NCBI RefSeq assembly: GCF_002286735.1
Contig: NZ_NRTA01000002.1
Location: 62,001 to 126,000, forward strand
From: Leptolyngbya sp. BC1307
Lineage (GTDB): Bacteria > Cyanobacteriota > Cyanobacteriia > Phormidesmidales > Phormidesmidaceae
Direction of reading: 5' to 3'
DNA length: 64,000 nt
The position numbers and the translations under genes were made by a program. Below, piece after piece: positions 53,201 through 62,726 of this stretch (positions are counted from its first letter, which is position 1; each line of letters opens with the position of its first letter). The notes beneath the pieces are model-generated. The model worked only from the letters and a program-made list of their open reading frames with translations. It was not told the DNA's origin and searched no databases.

Positions 53201-53956
53201 CTACTGAGCTAACGCTCGTAAAAGCGCATCCCACGTAGACGGACCGACAATGCCATCGACCAATAACTGCTGATCGCTTTGGAACTGTTTGACAGCGGCT
53301 TCGGTTTGTTCTCCGTACCCACCGTCAATTTCACCCTGATAGTAACCTAGCGTTCGCAGTTCGCTCTGAAGCTGGGAGACAGCAGCACCCACAGCATCGA
53401 CCCTGAGCACAGGCGGACCGTTAGGCGCTGGCGCTGGACTATTTTCCATGCTGACAACAGCGGCGGTGGGGGGTTCTACAGGCGCTTCACTGGCAGGAAT
53501 CGGCTGAGCCGCCTCAGGCGTAGGGAGCAGCTTACCCCAAGTAGACGGCCCGACAATGCCATCGGCGGCAATGCCAGCTGCCGTCTGAAACCGGGCGACA
53601 GCCTCCTGAGTACTCTGGCTATAGGTACCATCGACGCTGCCTGAGTAAAAGCCCAGCAATTTTAGAGTGGCCTGCAGATAGCTCACGCTTTCGTCAGTGC
53701 TGCCCGCAGACAGAATTGGATAGGCCGGCTGCGCTATTAAGGGATCGATCTCTATAGATTGGGTAACCGATTGATCAGCACGTCTGGAAGAGCCCAGATC
53801 AGATATGCTGAGCGCTGGTGTGCCAAGGCCGAGGAGGATAGCGGGTAGTGCGATCGCCCCTGCGAAATAGATTGTCCGCTGATTAAACAATTTACGCCAG
53901 CCTTTATTAAGCAGTGGCTGTTCGTTAAGTCGCCTGTGATTGCGCGATCGCACCAT
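53201..53956 (-). CDS. Exported peptidoglycan-binding protein (two PG_binding_1 domains)
   Basis: A 251-residue protein: N-terminal hydrophobic signal/anchor (IYFAGAIALPAILLGLG), then two PG_binding_1 repeats, the first SVSYLQATLKLLGFYSGSVDG...ADGIVGPSTWGKLL, the second VSQLQSELRTLGYYQGEIDG...VDGIVGPSTWDALL, joined by a Pro-rich linker. Binds cell wall, no catalytic domain seen. ATG 53956 is preceded by a GAGGAAA ribosome-binding site and excludes the unrelated residues from a frame that opens at 54055. Divergent from the DraG-like gene. Confidence 0.9.
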   Translation of the reverse strand: MVRSRNHRRLNEQPLLNKGWRKLFNQRTIYFAGAIALPAILLGLGTPALSISDLGSSRRADQSVTQSIEIDPLIAQPAYPILSAGSTDESVSYLQATLKLLGFYSGSVDGTYSQSTQEAVARFQTAAGIAADGIVGPSTWGKLLPTPEAAQPIPASEAPVEPPTAAVVSMENSPAPAPNGPPVLRVDAVGAAVSQLQSELRTLGYYQGEIDGGYGEQTEAAVKQFQSDQQLLVDGIVGPSTWDALLRALAQ

Positions 53957-54080
53957 TGCGGGTTTCCTCAGCCTTTTGCATAGTTCTGCTTGGCATAGTG
54001 TTGCATAGTCTGCCTTCAGCCATCTCAATATAAGCAGATATAATTCTCTGTGCAAAGGAGCGTCAAGGCCCGACCCTCAA

Positions 54081-55172
54081 ATGCCTACATCTCACCTACC
54101 CACTCAAAACTCTACGAGCGATCGCTTCCAGGGAGCACTGCTAGGTCTGTGGCTTGTCCCCAGAGCGATCGCCGAGAGCAATCGCACCGCTGACGAGTGG
54201 GAGAACTGGGCAGCAGCAGTTGCCTTCGGGTTTGAGCATATCCTCGCCTCGCCCGCTGAGCCGCTGTCGCCTCAAAGCGCTCAGGAGAGACCTGTAACAC
54301 TATCTACCGGGCGACCTATTCAACTCCCCCTCTGGCTAACTGATATAGCCGAGCTGCTGCGCTATCACGACAGCCGGGAGCGCCGCTGGCAGCGCTTTGC
54401 TACCGAGTCGCAAACATATAGGGCGCAAACATCTGGGACGCAAGCACCCGCCGAGGCTCAGTACTTGATACTCGGTGACCTTTTAGAATTCGCCCTGAGC
54501 GGCTGTGCGGATTCTCCAGTGAATTATTTAGTGCAGTTGCAAATGCGTTCTCAGCCGTATGAGCTATTGTCAGCGCCCTCTCGTCACTATCAGGGGATTT
54601 TGACCGAGATGCACGCACAATTGTCGCAGATCTGGCGATTGCCGGCCGTAAGCCAGTCTATATCAGGAAATCTCTACACTCACGATCTCACGGCTACTGA
54701 GCTGGCTGACCACGCAGCCTTTATAGGCGGGGTGCTTAGCGCACTTACCCATCCGGAGAGCTACTGCCTATCGGTACAAGCAGCGGCACGCTATGGCGGA
54801 ATAGCCGCGCTAGCAGCCGGTGTGCTGGCAGGTGCGATTAGTGGACGGATGGCGCTACCTGTGCTGTGGCAGATGGGTTTATCTGCAAAATCCGAGCAAG
54901 CGCCTAGCCCTTCATCAAGTCTCAATCAAGAATTTTGTCATCAGTCAGGAAACCAGATAGAAAAGCAGGATGATTTAAACATCCCATTAAATAGAACATC
55001 TGCAGACAGGTCCCCCACAAACAAACTGGCCCAGCTTTCCCAACAGCGGCTTTCAGACGTGTCGGCGCTGGCCAATCGACTGTTTGAGCAGTGGGCAGGG
55101 ATTTTGCCTGCGGCTAGCGCTCCATCGGCTGTAGTTGCTGTTAAAACAGCTTGCGGCAGGTCAGCCATCTAA
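54081..55172 (+). CDS. Degenerate DraG/ADP-ribosylglycohydrolase-like protein
   Basis: A 363-residue protein. The start FQGALLGLWLVPRAIAE resembles the first helix of ADP-ribosylglycohydrolases (FRGALLGLAVGDA-like), and near residue 230 SVQAAARYGGIAALAAGVLAGAISGR resembles the GGDTDT...AG(A)LAGA segment, but the Asp pair that binds Mg is missing. Thus I infer an enzymatically dead or remote relative. The C-terminal ~110 residues are Ser/Gln-rich. It is divergent from the PG-binding gene. Medium-low confidence on the fold. Confidence 0.5.
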   Translation: MPTSHLPTQNSTSDRFQGALLGLWLVPRAIAESNRTADEWENWAAAVAFGFEHILASPAEPLSPQSAQERPVTLSTGRPIQLPLWLTDIAELLRYHDSRERRWQRFATESQTYRAQTSGTQAPAEAQYLILGDLLEFALSGCADSPVNYLVQLQMRSQPYELLSAPSRHYQGILTEMHAQLSQIWRLPAVSQSISGNLYTHDLTATELADHAAFIGGVLSALTHPESYCLSVQAAARYGGIAALAAGVLAGAISGRMALPVLWQMGLSAKSEQAPSPSSSLNQEFCHQSGNQIEKQDDLNIPLNRTSADRSPTNKLAQLSQQRLSDVSALANRLFEQWAGILPAASAPSAVVAVKTACGRSAI

Positions 55173-55270
55173 TTGCTTGCCTGGTTGCTTGCTACGGGTT
55201 ACTCGCGATTGTTACGGCTATCGGCCTTGCCAAACCCATCCACTGTCAGCAGGCCCGACCTGAAAGCGCG

Positions 55271-55299
55271 TTAATCAGCTAAAAAACCCGCACTATAAT
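55271..55299 (+). promoter_or_regulatory. Candidate promoter of the HD phosphohydrolase gene
   Basis: TTAATC (55271-55276) and TATAAT (55294-55299) are separated by 17 bases, upstream of the gene starting at 55398. Confidence 0.55.
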
Positions 55300-55397
55300 G
55301 GCGAAATGATGTATTTCAAAACCCGCTTCACTCTTCCCCATACTGCCGCTGGTAGCCTCGCTACAGTGGCCCATTAGGCAATTTATTAGGTGGGCCA

Positions 55398-57998
55398 ATG
55401 CGCGTTCTCCGTCATGTTGCCAGTTGGATTTATCAGCTGTGGCTGTGGTCGTCCAGGCGGCTGAGGTACGCCGTTCGCTATTGGAATAGGCGGATCAATC
55501 GTCGCTGTACCCCTTTAGTCAATAGCGCTCGGCAGTTTTTTCGACTAGAAGGGCTCCCCCCATCAGGGCCGAACCGGCAGGCTCGGGCAAGTCATGCTGC
55601 GCGATCGCAGACATCAGCCAGCAAAAAGTCTACCGGCAAAGACCTGATATCGCGAGGAGCCAGCAATCGAACCTGGATAGTAACGCTCGTAGCGGTTTTA
55701 GTGCTGACCGCCTGCTTTGGCCAACGCTTCTATAATCAGCCTGGCCTGGATGTACGGTCAATATCACCACAGACCTTCCGTGCGCCTGCAAGTGCCATTG
55801 TGGAGGATGAAAAGGAGACTGAGCTGCGACGCACTAACGTTCGCAATGGTGCCGTAGAGATACTCAAGCTCGATCCTGACCGCACGGCGGCGGCGGAGCG
55901 ATCGCTTAAAACGCTTTTGCGGCAAGGGCGAGAGCTTCGAGAGCAGGCAGGTAGCCCCCAGTTTCTCAGCTCGGAGACTCTGTCAGAAACCACACAGGAT
56001 ACGCTATTTCAGGCTTCAGACAGTCAGTGGCAAATGATCTGGCGCTTAGCTGAGTTAGCGGGTGAATCCTCAGCTGAGCTATTCCCTGCGGCGGATCAGC
56101 CTGCGCCATCGCTGCCGCCCAAAATCGCCGCTCAGATGCGATCGCTAGCAGCTGACCAGGCAGATGCCCTGCAAGAGCTACTGTCTTATCAGGCCCAGTC
56201 AGGCAGCCAGGGTCTAGCACTGCTCCAAATTCGGATGGACACGCGGCGACGGCAATATCGTCAGACAGTTGATGAGCTAGCAGCAGCTAGCTCAGAGGAT
56301 CAGCCCAAGGGCCCGCCCCTCTACAATTATCGCTTGTTTGAGCTCTCCGATGAGCAGTGGTCAACGCTAGAGAGCGATGCCGAGCAGATCTTTTCAGAGA
56401 TGATGATTCAGGGCATTCATAGAGGCATGCCCGACGATCTACTACGCCGGGCAATAGAGCTGCGAGTACCGGCTGGGCCAACGCCAGAAGTAAAGCAGCT
56501 TACCGCTGATGTGATCGCAGCATCGCTGGTAGCCAACCTGGTTCGCGACGAAGAGCGCACCCGCCTGCGGGCCGATCAGGCCGTCAATGAGATTGAGCCG
56601 GTAATGGTCTCAATACATAGAGGCGACGTAATCGTGCGGGCTAATGAAGTCATCGATCAGTCTGATTTTGTACTGTTGGACTACTTCGACCTGACCGGGC
56701 GCTATTTTAACTGGATCGGGCTCTGCGGCTTTAGCCTGCTAGTAGCAGCGGCGGTCGCGTTTTACCTGTGGGTAGATCACCGGCAGGTTAACCAACTCAA
56801 CCGGCGCGACCATGGGTTAGTGCTGCTGCTGTGTCTAGTCGTTTCCGGGCTGGCGGCGCTGCGAGTACCGACTTTGGGGCTGCCGGCTGTGGGGCTGCTG
56901 GTCGGCAGCTTTTACGGCTCAGCGTTGGGGCTGACGGTGGTGGGGCTGCTGACGCTGCTGCTGCCGGTCGGCCTATCAGTCAGTACGATTCCGCTGGTCA
57001 CGGGAGCCTCAGCCGCGATGCTCGGCACCTGGATTGCGCCTCGGCTGCGATCGCGCGAAGAATTTGCCCTATTAGGCGGGTTTGTCGGCCTCTCCCAGGC
57101 CATAGTTCACCTAGTGCTGACGCTAATGCGCCTGACGGTAGCCACGCCGCTGTGGAAAGTCGTGTTTGTCGGTTCGGCCATGCATGGTCTCTATGGCCTG
57201 GCCTGGAGTGTCGTAGCGCTAGGCGTCAGCCCTTATCTAGAACACTTTTTTGATGTGGTGACGCCGATTCGCCTGGCTGAGCTGTCTAACCCCAATCGCC
57301 CGTTACTGAAGCGGCTAGCAGCCGAGACCCCTGGCACCTTTCAGCACACAATCTTCGTCGCTAACCTGGCAGAAGCCGCTGCCCGCGCTCTGGGCCGCAA
57401 TGTAGAGCTGGTGAGAGCAGGCACCCTCTACCATGACATCGGTAAAATGCACGACCCTGAAGGCTTTATCGAAAATCAGATGGGTGGCCCCAACAAGCAC
57501 GACCTGATTGATGACCCCTGGAAAAGCGCCAGCATTATCAAAAAGCACGTCACGCTGGGCCTGGTGATGGCGCGCAAATACCGGCTGCCAGAAGCCGTGC
57601 AGGCATTTATCCCAGAGCATCAGGGCGATATGAAAATCAGCTATTTTTACCAGCAGGCTAAGGCCAAACAGGCTGTAGAACCTACCCTGGTCGTCAATGC
57701 CGCCGACTTTAGCTACGACGGCCCGATTCCTCAAACCATTGAAACCGGGATCACGATGCTGGCCGATTCTTGTGAGGCGGCCTTGCGATCGCTCAACCCC
57801 GATGCCTCAATCGACGAAGCCTATACCATGGTGAACAAGATTCTGCGGGCTCGCTGGCGCAACCGACAGCTGATAGACAGCGGCCTCAGTCGCGATGACA
57901 TGGACATAATTGCCAGCGTCTTTGTCCAGGTATGGCAGCAGCATAACCACAAGCGCATTTCTTATCCCAAAAGCGTACTGGCTGGGAAGGAGTCGTAA
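55398..57998 (+). CDS. HD-domain phosphohydrolase, 7TMR-HD (PgpH) type
   Basis: An 866-residue membrane protein: basic N-terminus, one TM helix (WIVTLVAVLVLTACFG), a large extracytoplasmic region (~110-415), a block of several TM helices (~430-620) and a C-terminal HD domain with TLYHDIGKMHDPEGF near residue 675 and EHQGDMKISYFYQ. This is the PgpH architecture; PgpH hydrolyses cyclic di-AMP in Firmicutes. Cyanobacteria make c-di-AMP, so the same activity is likely here. An AGGTGGG site precedes the ATG, and a promoter with TTAATC-17-TATAAT lies at 55271-55299. Confidence 0.92.
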   Translation: MRVLRHVASWIYQLWLWSSRRLRYAVRYWNRRINRRCTPLVNSARQFFRLEGLPPSGPNRQARASHAARSQTSASKKSTGKDLISRGASNRTWIVTLVAVLVLTACFGQRFYNQPGLDVRSISPQTFRAPASAIVEDEKETELRRTNVRNGAVEILKLDPDRTAAAERSLKTLLRQGRELREQAGSPQFLSSETLSETTQDTLFQASDSQWQMIWRLAELAGESSAELFPAADQPAPSLPPKIAAQMRSLAADQADALQELLSYQAQSGSQGLALLQIRMDTRRRQYRQTVDELAAASSEDQPKGPPLYNYRLFELSDEQWSTLESDAEQIFSEMMIQGIHRGMPDDLLRRAIELRVPAGPTPEVKQLTADVIAASLVANLVRDEERTRLRADQAVNEIEPVMVSIHRGDVIVRANEVIDQSDFVLLDYFDLTGRYFNWIGLCGFSLLVAAAVAFYLWVDHRQVNQLNRRDHGLVLLLCLVVSGLAALRVPTLGLPAVGLLVGSFYGSALGLTVVGLLTLLLPVGLSVSTIPLVTGASAAMLGTWIAPRLRSREEFALLGGFVGLSQAIVHLVLTLMRLTVATPLWKVVFVGSAMHGLYGLAWSVVALGVSPYLEHFFDVVTPIRLAELSNPNRPLLKRLAAETPGTFQHTIFVANLAEAAARALGRNVELVRAGTLYHDIGKMHDPEGFIENQMGGPNKHDLIDDPWKSASIIKKHVTLGLVMARKYRLPEAVQAFIPEHQGDMKISYFYQQAKAKQAVEPTLVVNAADFSYDGPIPQTIETGITMLADSCEAALRSLNPDASIDEAYTMVNKILRARWRNRQLIDSGLSRDDMDIIASVFVQVWQQHNHKRISYPKSVLAGKES

Positions 57999-58657
57999 GG
58001 CCAGTAAATCAGTGACAAAACAATACGCATGTACTATGATTCTGGCATCCTGATTTCAGAGGTAGCGATAGCAGACAGCGGTCAAAGCCAGTGTCCTCTA
58101 AGTTTATCTAGAATCACTCAGGCTGCCCATAGGTAGCAGAACGGTAGCAGAACTTTGAAGCGCACCGATTCAACAAGACCCAACGGTCTAGAACGAACGG
58201 TGTCTAGTCGAACAAAATCTGTCTATAGGACCATGTAATGTTCCTGTGAGCGGATTTAAATAGTTTACAAACATTTGCAAATTTGTTTAAGACTCTCATT
58301 ATCATGCGAACTCAATAGGCTTATTACCCGAACCAGGCAGGCTCCATTTTTCCGTAGAAATGCGCTAGGACTGTTTATGAGATCGACTTTCCGTCTTTAG
58401 TCAGCCGGTTTTCTGAGAGCTTCACAAACGATTAAATTGAACAATGGCTCTCATAAACGTTACAATTGTTTTCATAAATTAGGTTTTAAATTTCCTGTAG
58501 AGAAAAAGCGCAGATCAATATCTCTGTCCATAGCTTTTTCTCGGTGCAACTGTCTCATTTCGGGGTTCAAGCTTTAGACGGCTTGCATGCCAAGTGTTTG
58601 GGAGTTAGCCCTAGTGGTGCTCCCGGTCAAGAACTATTCTCTTACCGCTACATTTTT
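57999..58657. other. Intergenic region upstream of the sigma factor
   Basis: About 660 bp, no gene supported. It is AT-rich with a 10-bp palindrome ATTTGCAAAT (58273-58282) in a near-symmetric TTTACAAACATTTGCAAATTT block, a plausible operator for the sigma gene. In-frame codons from a GTG at 58544 would lengthen the sigma protein. Confidence 0.5.
58273..58282. promoter_or_regulatory. 10-bp palindrome ATTTGCAAAT, candidate operator
   Basis: Perfectly self-complementary core, about 385 bp upstream of the sigma-factor start, set in an AT-rich block of related repeats. Confidence 0.3.
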
Positions 58658-59611
58658 ATGAAAGCCGCTCCTTCTGGCGATTTAGTTCGCACCTATCTCA
58701 AAGAGATTGGCCGTGTGCCACTACTCACTCACGAAGAAGAGATTATTCTGGGTAAGCAGGTCAAGCAAATGATGGAACTGCTTGCCGTTCATGCCGAGTT
58801 AGCCGAAACGTTGGGACGCGATCCTGATCAGGTGGAATGGGCTCAGGCTGCCCAGCTATCCGCAGACGATTTGGCCGTAGCGATTGAGTCGGGCGAACGC
58901 GCTAAACGCAAAATGGTCGAGGCCAATCTGCGGCTGGTCGTGTCAGTCGCCAAAAAATATATCAAGCGCAATGTCGATCTGCTAGATCTCATCCAGGAAG
59001 GCACTATCGGCATGCAGCGCGGGGTGGAAAAATTTGACCCGGCTAAGGGCTACCGCTTTAGTACCTATGCTTATTGGTGGATTCGGCAGGCCATTACTCG
59101 GGCGATCGCCGAAAAGAGCCGCACTATTCGCCTACCGATTCACATCACCGAAAAGCTCAACAAAATTAAGAAGTCCCAGCGCCAGTTCACGCAAAAAACG
59201 GGCCGCGCCCCCACCATTCCTGAGATTGCTCAAGATACAGAGCTGACCATTCAGCAGGTGCGTGACTATCTAGACAAGTCGCGGCAGCCCCTGTCGTTAG
59301 ATTTGCGCGTAGGTGACAACCAGGATACTCAGCTCAGCGATCTGCTAGAAGACGATGGCCAAACGCCAGACGATTACGCCACGCAGTCATCGCTCAAGCG
59401 CGATTTAAATGCGCTGATAGCCGATCTGACGCCACAGCAGCAGCGGGTGATTTCGCTGCGCTTTGGCCTCGATGATGGCAAAAATATGACCCTGGCAAAA
59501 ATCGGAGCCATGCTAGATATCAGTCGCGAGCGCGTGCGCCAGATTGAGCGAGAAGCGTTGACTAAGCTGCGGAAGCGTCGGGGCGACATGCGAGAGTACA
59601 TCGCGGGTTAA
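58658..59611 (+). CDS. Group 2 RpoD-like sigma factor (cyanobacterial Sig family)
   Basis: A 317-residue sigma-70 family protein. Region 1.2 [22 protein letters not shown], region 2 [26 protein letters not shown] then [20 protein letters not shown] (region 2.4), region 3 and region 4.2 with [24 protein letters not shown]. It lacks the long region 1.1 of the primary SigA, so it is group 2 (SigB-E-like). Precise subtype (SigC suspected) is not decided. ATG 58658 is preferred. The long upstream spacer is compatible with complex regulation. Confidence 0.92.
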   Translation: MKAAPSGDLVRTYLKEIGRVPLLTHEEEIILGKQVKQMMELLAVHAELAETLGRDPDQVEWAQAAQLSADDLAVAIESGERAKRKMVEANLRLVVSVAKKYIKRNVDLLDLIQEGTIGMQRGVEKFDPAKGYRFSTYAYWWIRQAITRAIAEKSRTIRLPIHITEKLNKIKKSQRQFTQKTGRAPTIPEIAQDTELTIQQVRDYLDKSRQPLSLDLRVGDNQDTQLSDLLEDDGQTPDDYATQSSLKRDLNALIADLTPQQQRVISLRFGLDDGKNMTLAKIGAMLDISRERVRQIEREALTKLRKRRGDMREYIAG

Positions 59612-59647
59612 TCGGTATCGCGGGTCAATCGGTGGGGTCAGCCTGCT

Positions 59648-60070
59648 ATGATGCTGGCGCACTTGACTAGCGCACTTGACTGGCGCACTCGACGGCGCGA
59701 TGCTGTGACCCCACAACAATTGGCTTTGCTTTGCTTTTCGGTAATAACGGCTGCCTGCGGTCAGCTGTTGCTGAAGCTCGGGGCGCTCAAACTCGGAACC
59801 GCTGAGGCAACCGGACTACCGGGTCGTCTGTGGGCGATGGTCACTATTCCAGAACTGATTGCCGGATTTGCCGTCTATGGCACGAGTGCGATCGCCTATA
59901 TTTTTCTCCTGACCCGAGTCAAGCTTAGCGTTGCGGCTCCTAGCACTGCTTTGATCTATGTGCTCTCAGTGTTAATCGGTTTTTTTGTCTTTAAAGAACC
60001 TGTTTCTTTCTCGCAGCTGCTAGGGTTAGCCTTCATTGCTTTTGGGGTGATTTTGGTGGTTTCGCGCTAG
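59648..60070 (+). CDS. Small EamA/SMR-like membrane protein
   Basis: A 140-residue protein with four hydrophobic segments (ALLCFSVITAACGQLLLKLGAL, LIAGFAVYGTSAIAYIFLLT, PSTALIYVLSVLIGFFVF, LLGLAFIAFGVILVVSR), one half of a DMT superfamily transporter (EamA- or ArnE-like). Such half-length proteins often function as dimers. The substrate is unknown. It lies 36 bp past the sigma-factor gene. A terminator follows at 60217. Confidence 0.8.
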   Translation: MMLAHLTSALDWRTRRRDAVTPQQLALLCFSVITAACGQLLLKLGALKLGTAEATGLPGRLWAMVTIPELIAGFAVYGTSAIAYIFLLTRVKLSVAAPSTALIYVLSVLIGFFVFKEPVSFSQLLGLAFIAFGVILVVSR

Positions 60071-60373
60071 AGCAAGCGCCTGGCTAAAGCCGTTTAGTCC
60101 AGATCGCCTAGCTCGTTCTGGGGGGTTCCCAACGATGGCCCCGAAAATGATGCGGCGAAATGACACGGGGACTGCTTTGTAGTACATTAGGACTATTCTA
60201 TTCGACTTGACGATTGCCCTCGCCAGCGGCGGGGGTCTTTTTTTGCCGTTTAGCAGTCGCTTGTGTCGTGAGCAAAGGGGCCAACGGTAAAACGGTATAA
60301 ATAGTGGCTGCCGTTAGAAAATCTCATGCCCTTATCCATATACTCTGTAGGGCATAGGCTTTTGTGCAGGACC
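60071..60373. other. Spacer with terminator before the acyltransferase gene
   Basis: About 300 bp, no gene supported. A GC-rich segment (60117-60170) has weak stem potential (CCCCG/CGGGG) and is followed by the strong terminator at 60217-60244. I tried and failed to match this segment to known cyanobacterial RNAs. A short non-coding RNA is possible. Confidence 0.45.
60217..60244 (+). terminator. Rho-independent terminator
   Basis: CCCTCGCC and GGCGGGGG (one T-G pair) form an 8-bp GC-rich stem with loop AGC, followed by TC and seven Ts. It lies about 150 bp past the EamA-like gene and 130 bp before the acyltransferase ATG. Confidence 0.92.
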
Positions 60374-61639
60374 ATGACCGCTAATTCTCAGAGTGCGCCT
60401 CAGACCTTTTATCCGCCAAAGCAGCGACCGCTGATGATCAGACTGGTACAGAGCATCACCACGCCTCTGGCCCGGCTGCTCTACAAAGTGTGGATATCGG
60501 TCTCTGAAGAAGACGTCGGCAAGGTGCGAACGATAGAGGACGCCCGCATTGTTTTTGTCTGCAACCATCCCACAATGGAGGATGGGATCAGTCTGTTTGC
60601 CCTGTCAGCTCGCCTGGGTCAGCTGTTTCACTACGTTGTCGCCTATGAATCGTTTAAAGGACTATTAGGCTGGTTTATTCAGCGGCTGGGGTGCTATTCG
60701 ATTCGACGAGGATTGGGCGATCGCGCCAGCATCAGCCAAACCATTGCCCTACTTAAAAAGCCACAGTGTCGCCTGGTAATTTTTCCTGAGGGTGGCTGCT
60801 CCTACCAGAACGATACGATCATGCCCTTTCGCTCAGGGGCTATTCAACTACCGATGTCTGTACTGGCCCAACTCGCCAAAAAAGCGTCCTCCCCTGAGCA
60901 AATTCCCGATCTGTACCTAGTGCCCCTGACGTTGAAATATCGCTACTTGCAGCCCATGCGCCGGGTGATCAAAACCACGCTCGACCGGTTGGAGAGCCAG
61001 CTCCAGATTGCCGCCGTGCCAGCGGGCCACACTGATATTTACCAGCGACTGCGGCGGGTGGCTCACCAGGTGATTTTGAAAATTGAAGCTGAAGCCGGGT
61101 TGCCCCCCGAAAGCGATCTAGATTGGAATCAGCGGATCGAGCGGCTGCGGCAGATCTTTATCAAAAAGTGTGAAGCGGCGCTGGAGATTGAGCCCAATTT
61201 GCATGTACCGGTGCGTGAGCGGGTTTACAAAGTTCAGGCTCTACTAGAAGCTGAGCAAGAGTCTGCAGACGCTAGCGGCAGCAACCTCCACGCTGAAGCT
61301 GAACAGTCAGATATCTACTGGGATACTGTGCGGCTGCTCAACTTCGACGCTATTTACGATGGCTACGTTGCCGAATCACCTACGCCAGAGCGCTTTTTAG
61401 ATACGCTGATGCGGTTAGAGCGGGAGGTGTTTCATCTGGAGCACGCCCAGCTTAAAGCGCTCCGCAAAGCCTACTTTTATATCGGTGACCCGATCAATCT
61501 CAAAGGTTATTTGGCAGACTATCAGCGCGATCGCTCCGGTACCACTGATCGGCTAGCTGAGCAGATCCACCAGACCATGCAGGCCAATTTGGAGCAGATG
61601 AACCAGGCGGCTCAAAGCAATGACCTGTCTTCTTTCTAG
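60374..61639 (+). CDS. PlsC-like lysophospholipid acyltransferase
   Basis: A 421-residue protein with an acyltransferase domain in the first ~240 residues: H65-x4-D70 in VCNHPTMEDG, then FPEGGCSYQNDTIMPFRSGAIQLP (FPEG acyl-acceptor motif). The C-terminal half (about 180 residues) has a helical, acidic region of unknown role and is longer than plain PlsC. Transfers acyl chains to lysophosphatidate or a related acceptor at the membrane. ATG 60374 is preferred; an upstream ATG at 60326 is possible. Confidence 0.85.
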   Translation: MTANSQSAPQTFYPPKQRPLMIRLVQSITTPLARLLYKVWISVSEEDVGKVRTIEDARIVFVCNHPTMEDGISLFALSARLGQLFHYVVAYESFKGLLGWFIQRLGCYSIRRGLGDRASISQTIALLKKPQCRLVIFPEGGCSYQNDTIMPFRSGAIQLPMSVLAQLAKKASSPEQIPDLYLVPLTLKYRYLQPMRRVIKTTLDRLESQLQIAAVPAGHTDIYQRLRRVAHQVILKIEAEAGLPPESDLDWNQRIERLRQIFIKKCEAALEIEPNLHVPVRERVYKVQALLEAEQESADASGSNLHAEAEQSDIYWDTVRLLNFDAIYDGYVAESPTPERFLDTLMRLEREVFHLEHAQLKALRKAYFYIGDPINLKGYLADYQRDRSGTTDRLAEQIHQTMQANLEQMNQAAQSNDLSSF

Positions 61640-61688
61640 ATGATTGGGTGGGTCTACAAGAATCTACGAACGTCGTTTTAGGGTACTT

Positions 61689-62654
61689 ATGCGCTCTGAG
61701 TCACGCTGTCAGCTACCGCCATCGCTATCGCCGGGCGATCTGCTATATGTCATATCGCCTAGTGGTGGGCTACTCACCTCAGAAAAGTTTGCAGAAGGGC
61801 TGGCCATCTGGCGTCAGCGGGGCTACCGACTGCATTTGTGCGATGGCTATGATGATCGCTGGGGATATCTAGCTGGCAAAGACAGTCGCCGCCGGCAGCA
61901 GCTATTAGCCGCGCTGCAAAATCCTGAGTGTAAGGGCATTCTCTGCGCTCGCGGCGGCTATGGCGGTACCCGTTTACTAGAAGAGTGGGATTGGCCACCG
62001 CTAACAGCAGCCCCCAAATGGTTGATTGGCTTTTCAGATATCACTGGTTTGCTGTGGAGCTTGAGCAAGCAGGGCATATCGGGTGTGCATGGGCCAGTCC
62101 TGACGACGCTAGCAGATGAGCCGGCCTGGTCGATAGCGCGTTTGTTCAGCTGGGTAGAGCATCACCAGATAGCGCCTATACAAGGTCGCGGGTGGGCTGA
62201 GATGGGCTGTGGCGGTCAGGCCAGCGGCAGATTGCTGCCAGGAAATCTCTGTGTGGCCACTCACCTGCTGGGCACACCGGCTGAACCTGACTTAACCAAT
62301 GTGATTCTGGCGTTCGAAGATGTCGGCGAAGCCCCTTACCGGCTGGATCGAATGCTGACTCAGTGGCGCTCTAACGGTCGGCTGAAGCAGGTGAAAGGAA
62401 TTGCTTTAGGTCGCTTTAGCGGCTGGCAACCGGATCAGTCAGGGCCGACGCTGAGCGTGGCAGAAGTGATGAGCGATCGCCTCTCAGATCTGGGCATTCC
62501 GATTGTCTCTGATTTACCTTTTGGCCATGACGGTGCCAACGCCGCTCTGCCGGTGGGGATCTCCGTACAGCTCAATGCAGACGCAGGCACATTGAGCTGG
62601 CCAGATAGCGTTCTCCCATCACCGCCCGCTGAAGGATGGCCCGCTGAAGTGTGA
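61689..62654 (+). CDS. LD-carboxypeptidase (S66 family)
   Basis: A 321-residue serine peptidase that trims the terminal D-Ala from tetrapeptides in peptidoglycan recycling. LSPGDLLYVISPSGG, ARGGYGGTRLLEEWDW, the nucleophile Ser within LIGFSDITGLLWSL, and the later Glu and His in AFEDVGEAPYRLDRML and PFGHDGANAALPVG match the S66 family. The reading frame opens at 61644 but ATG 61689 fits better. It is the next gene after the acyltransferase on the same strand (gap 49 bp). Confidence 0.93.
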   Translation: MRSESRCQLPPSLSPGDLLYVISPSGGLLTSEKFAEGLAIWRQRGYRLHLCDGYDDRWGYLAGKDSRRRQQLLAALQNPECKGILCARGGYGGTRLLEEWDWPPLTAAPKWLIGFSDITGLLWSLSKQGISGVHGPVLTTLADEPAWSIARLFSWVEHHQIAPIQGRGWAEMGCGGQASGRLLPGNLCVATHLLGTPAEPDLTNVILAFEDVGEAPYRLDRMLTQWRSNGRLKQVKGIALGRFSGWQPDQSGPTLSVAEVMSDRLSDLGIPIVSDLPFGHDGANAALPVGISVQLNADAGTLSWPDSVLPSPPAEGWPAEV

Positions 62655-62726
62655 TAATCGTCAGATCTGGTACAGTCAGCTAGGATGACCCGTCTAAAAT
62701 AAAGTTATCCCTCATTCTTGCTCGCC

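Noticed and set aside
60071-60216. Idea that the GC-rich spacer is a known riboswitch, 6S or SRP RNA
   Set aside because: No signature sequence of these RNAs is present; kept only as a weak unknown RNA candidate.
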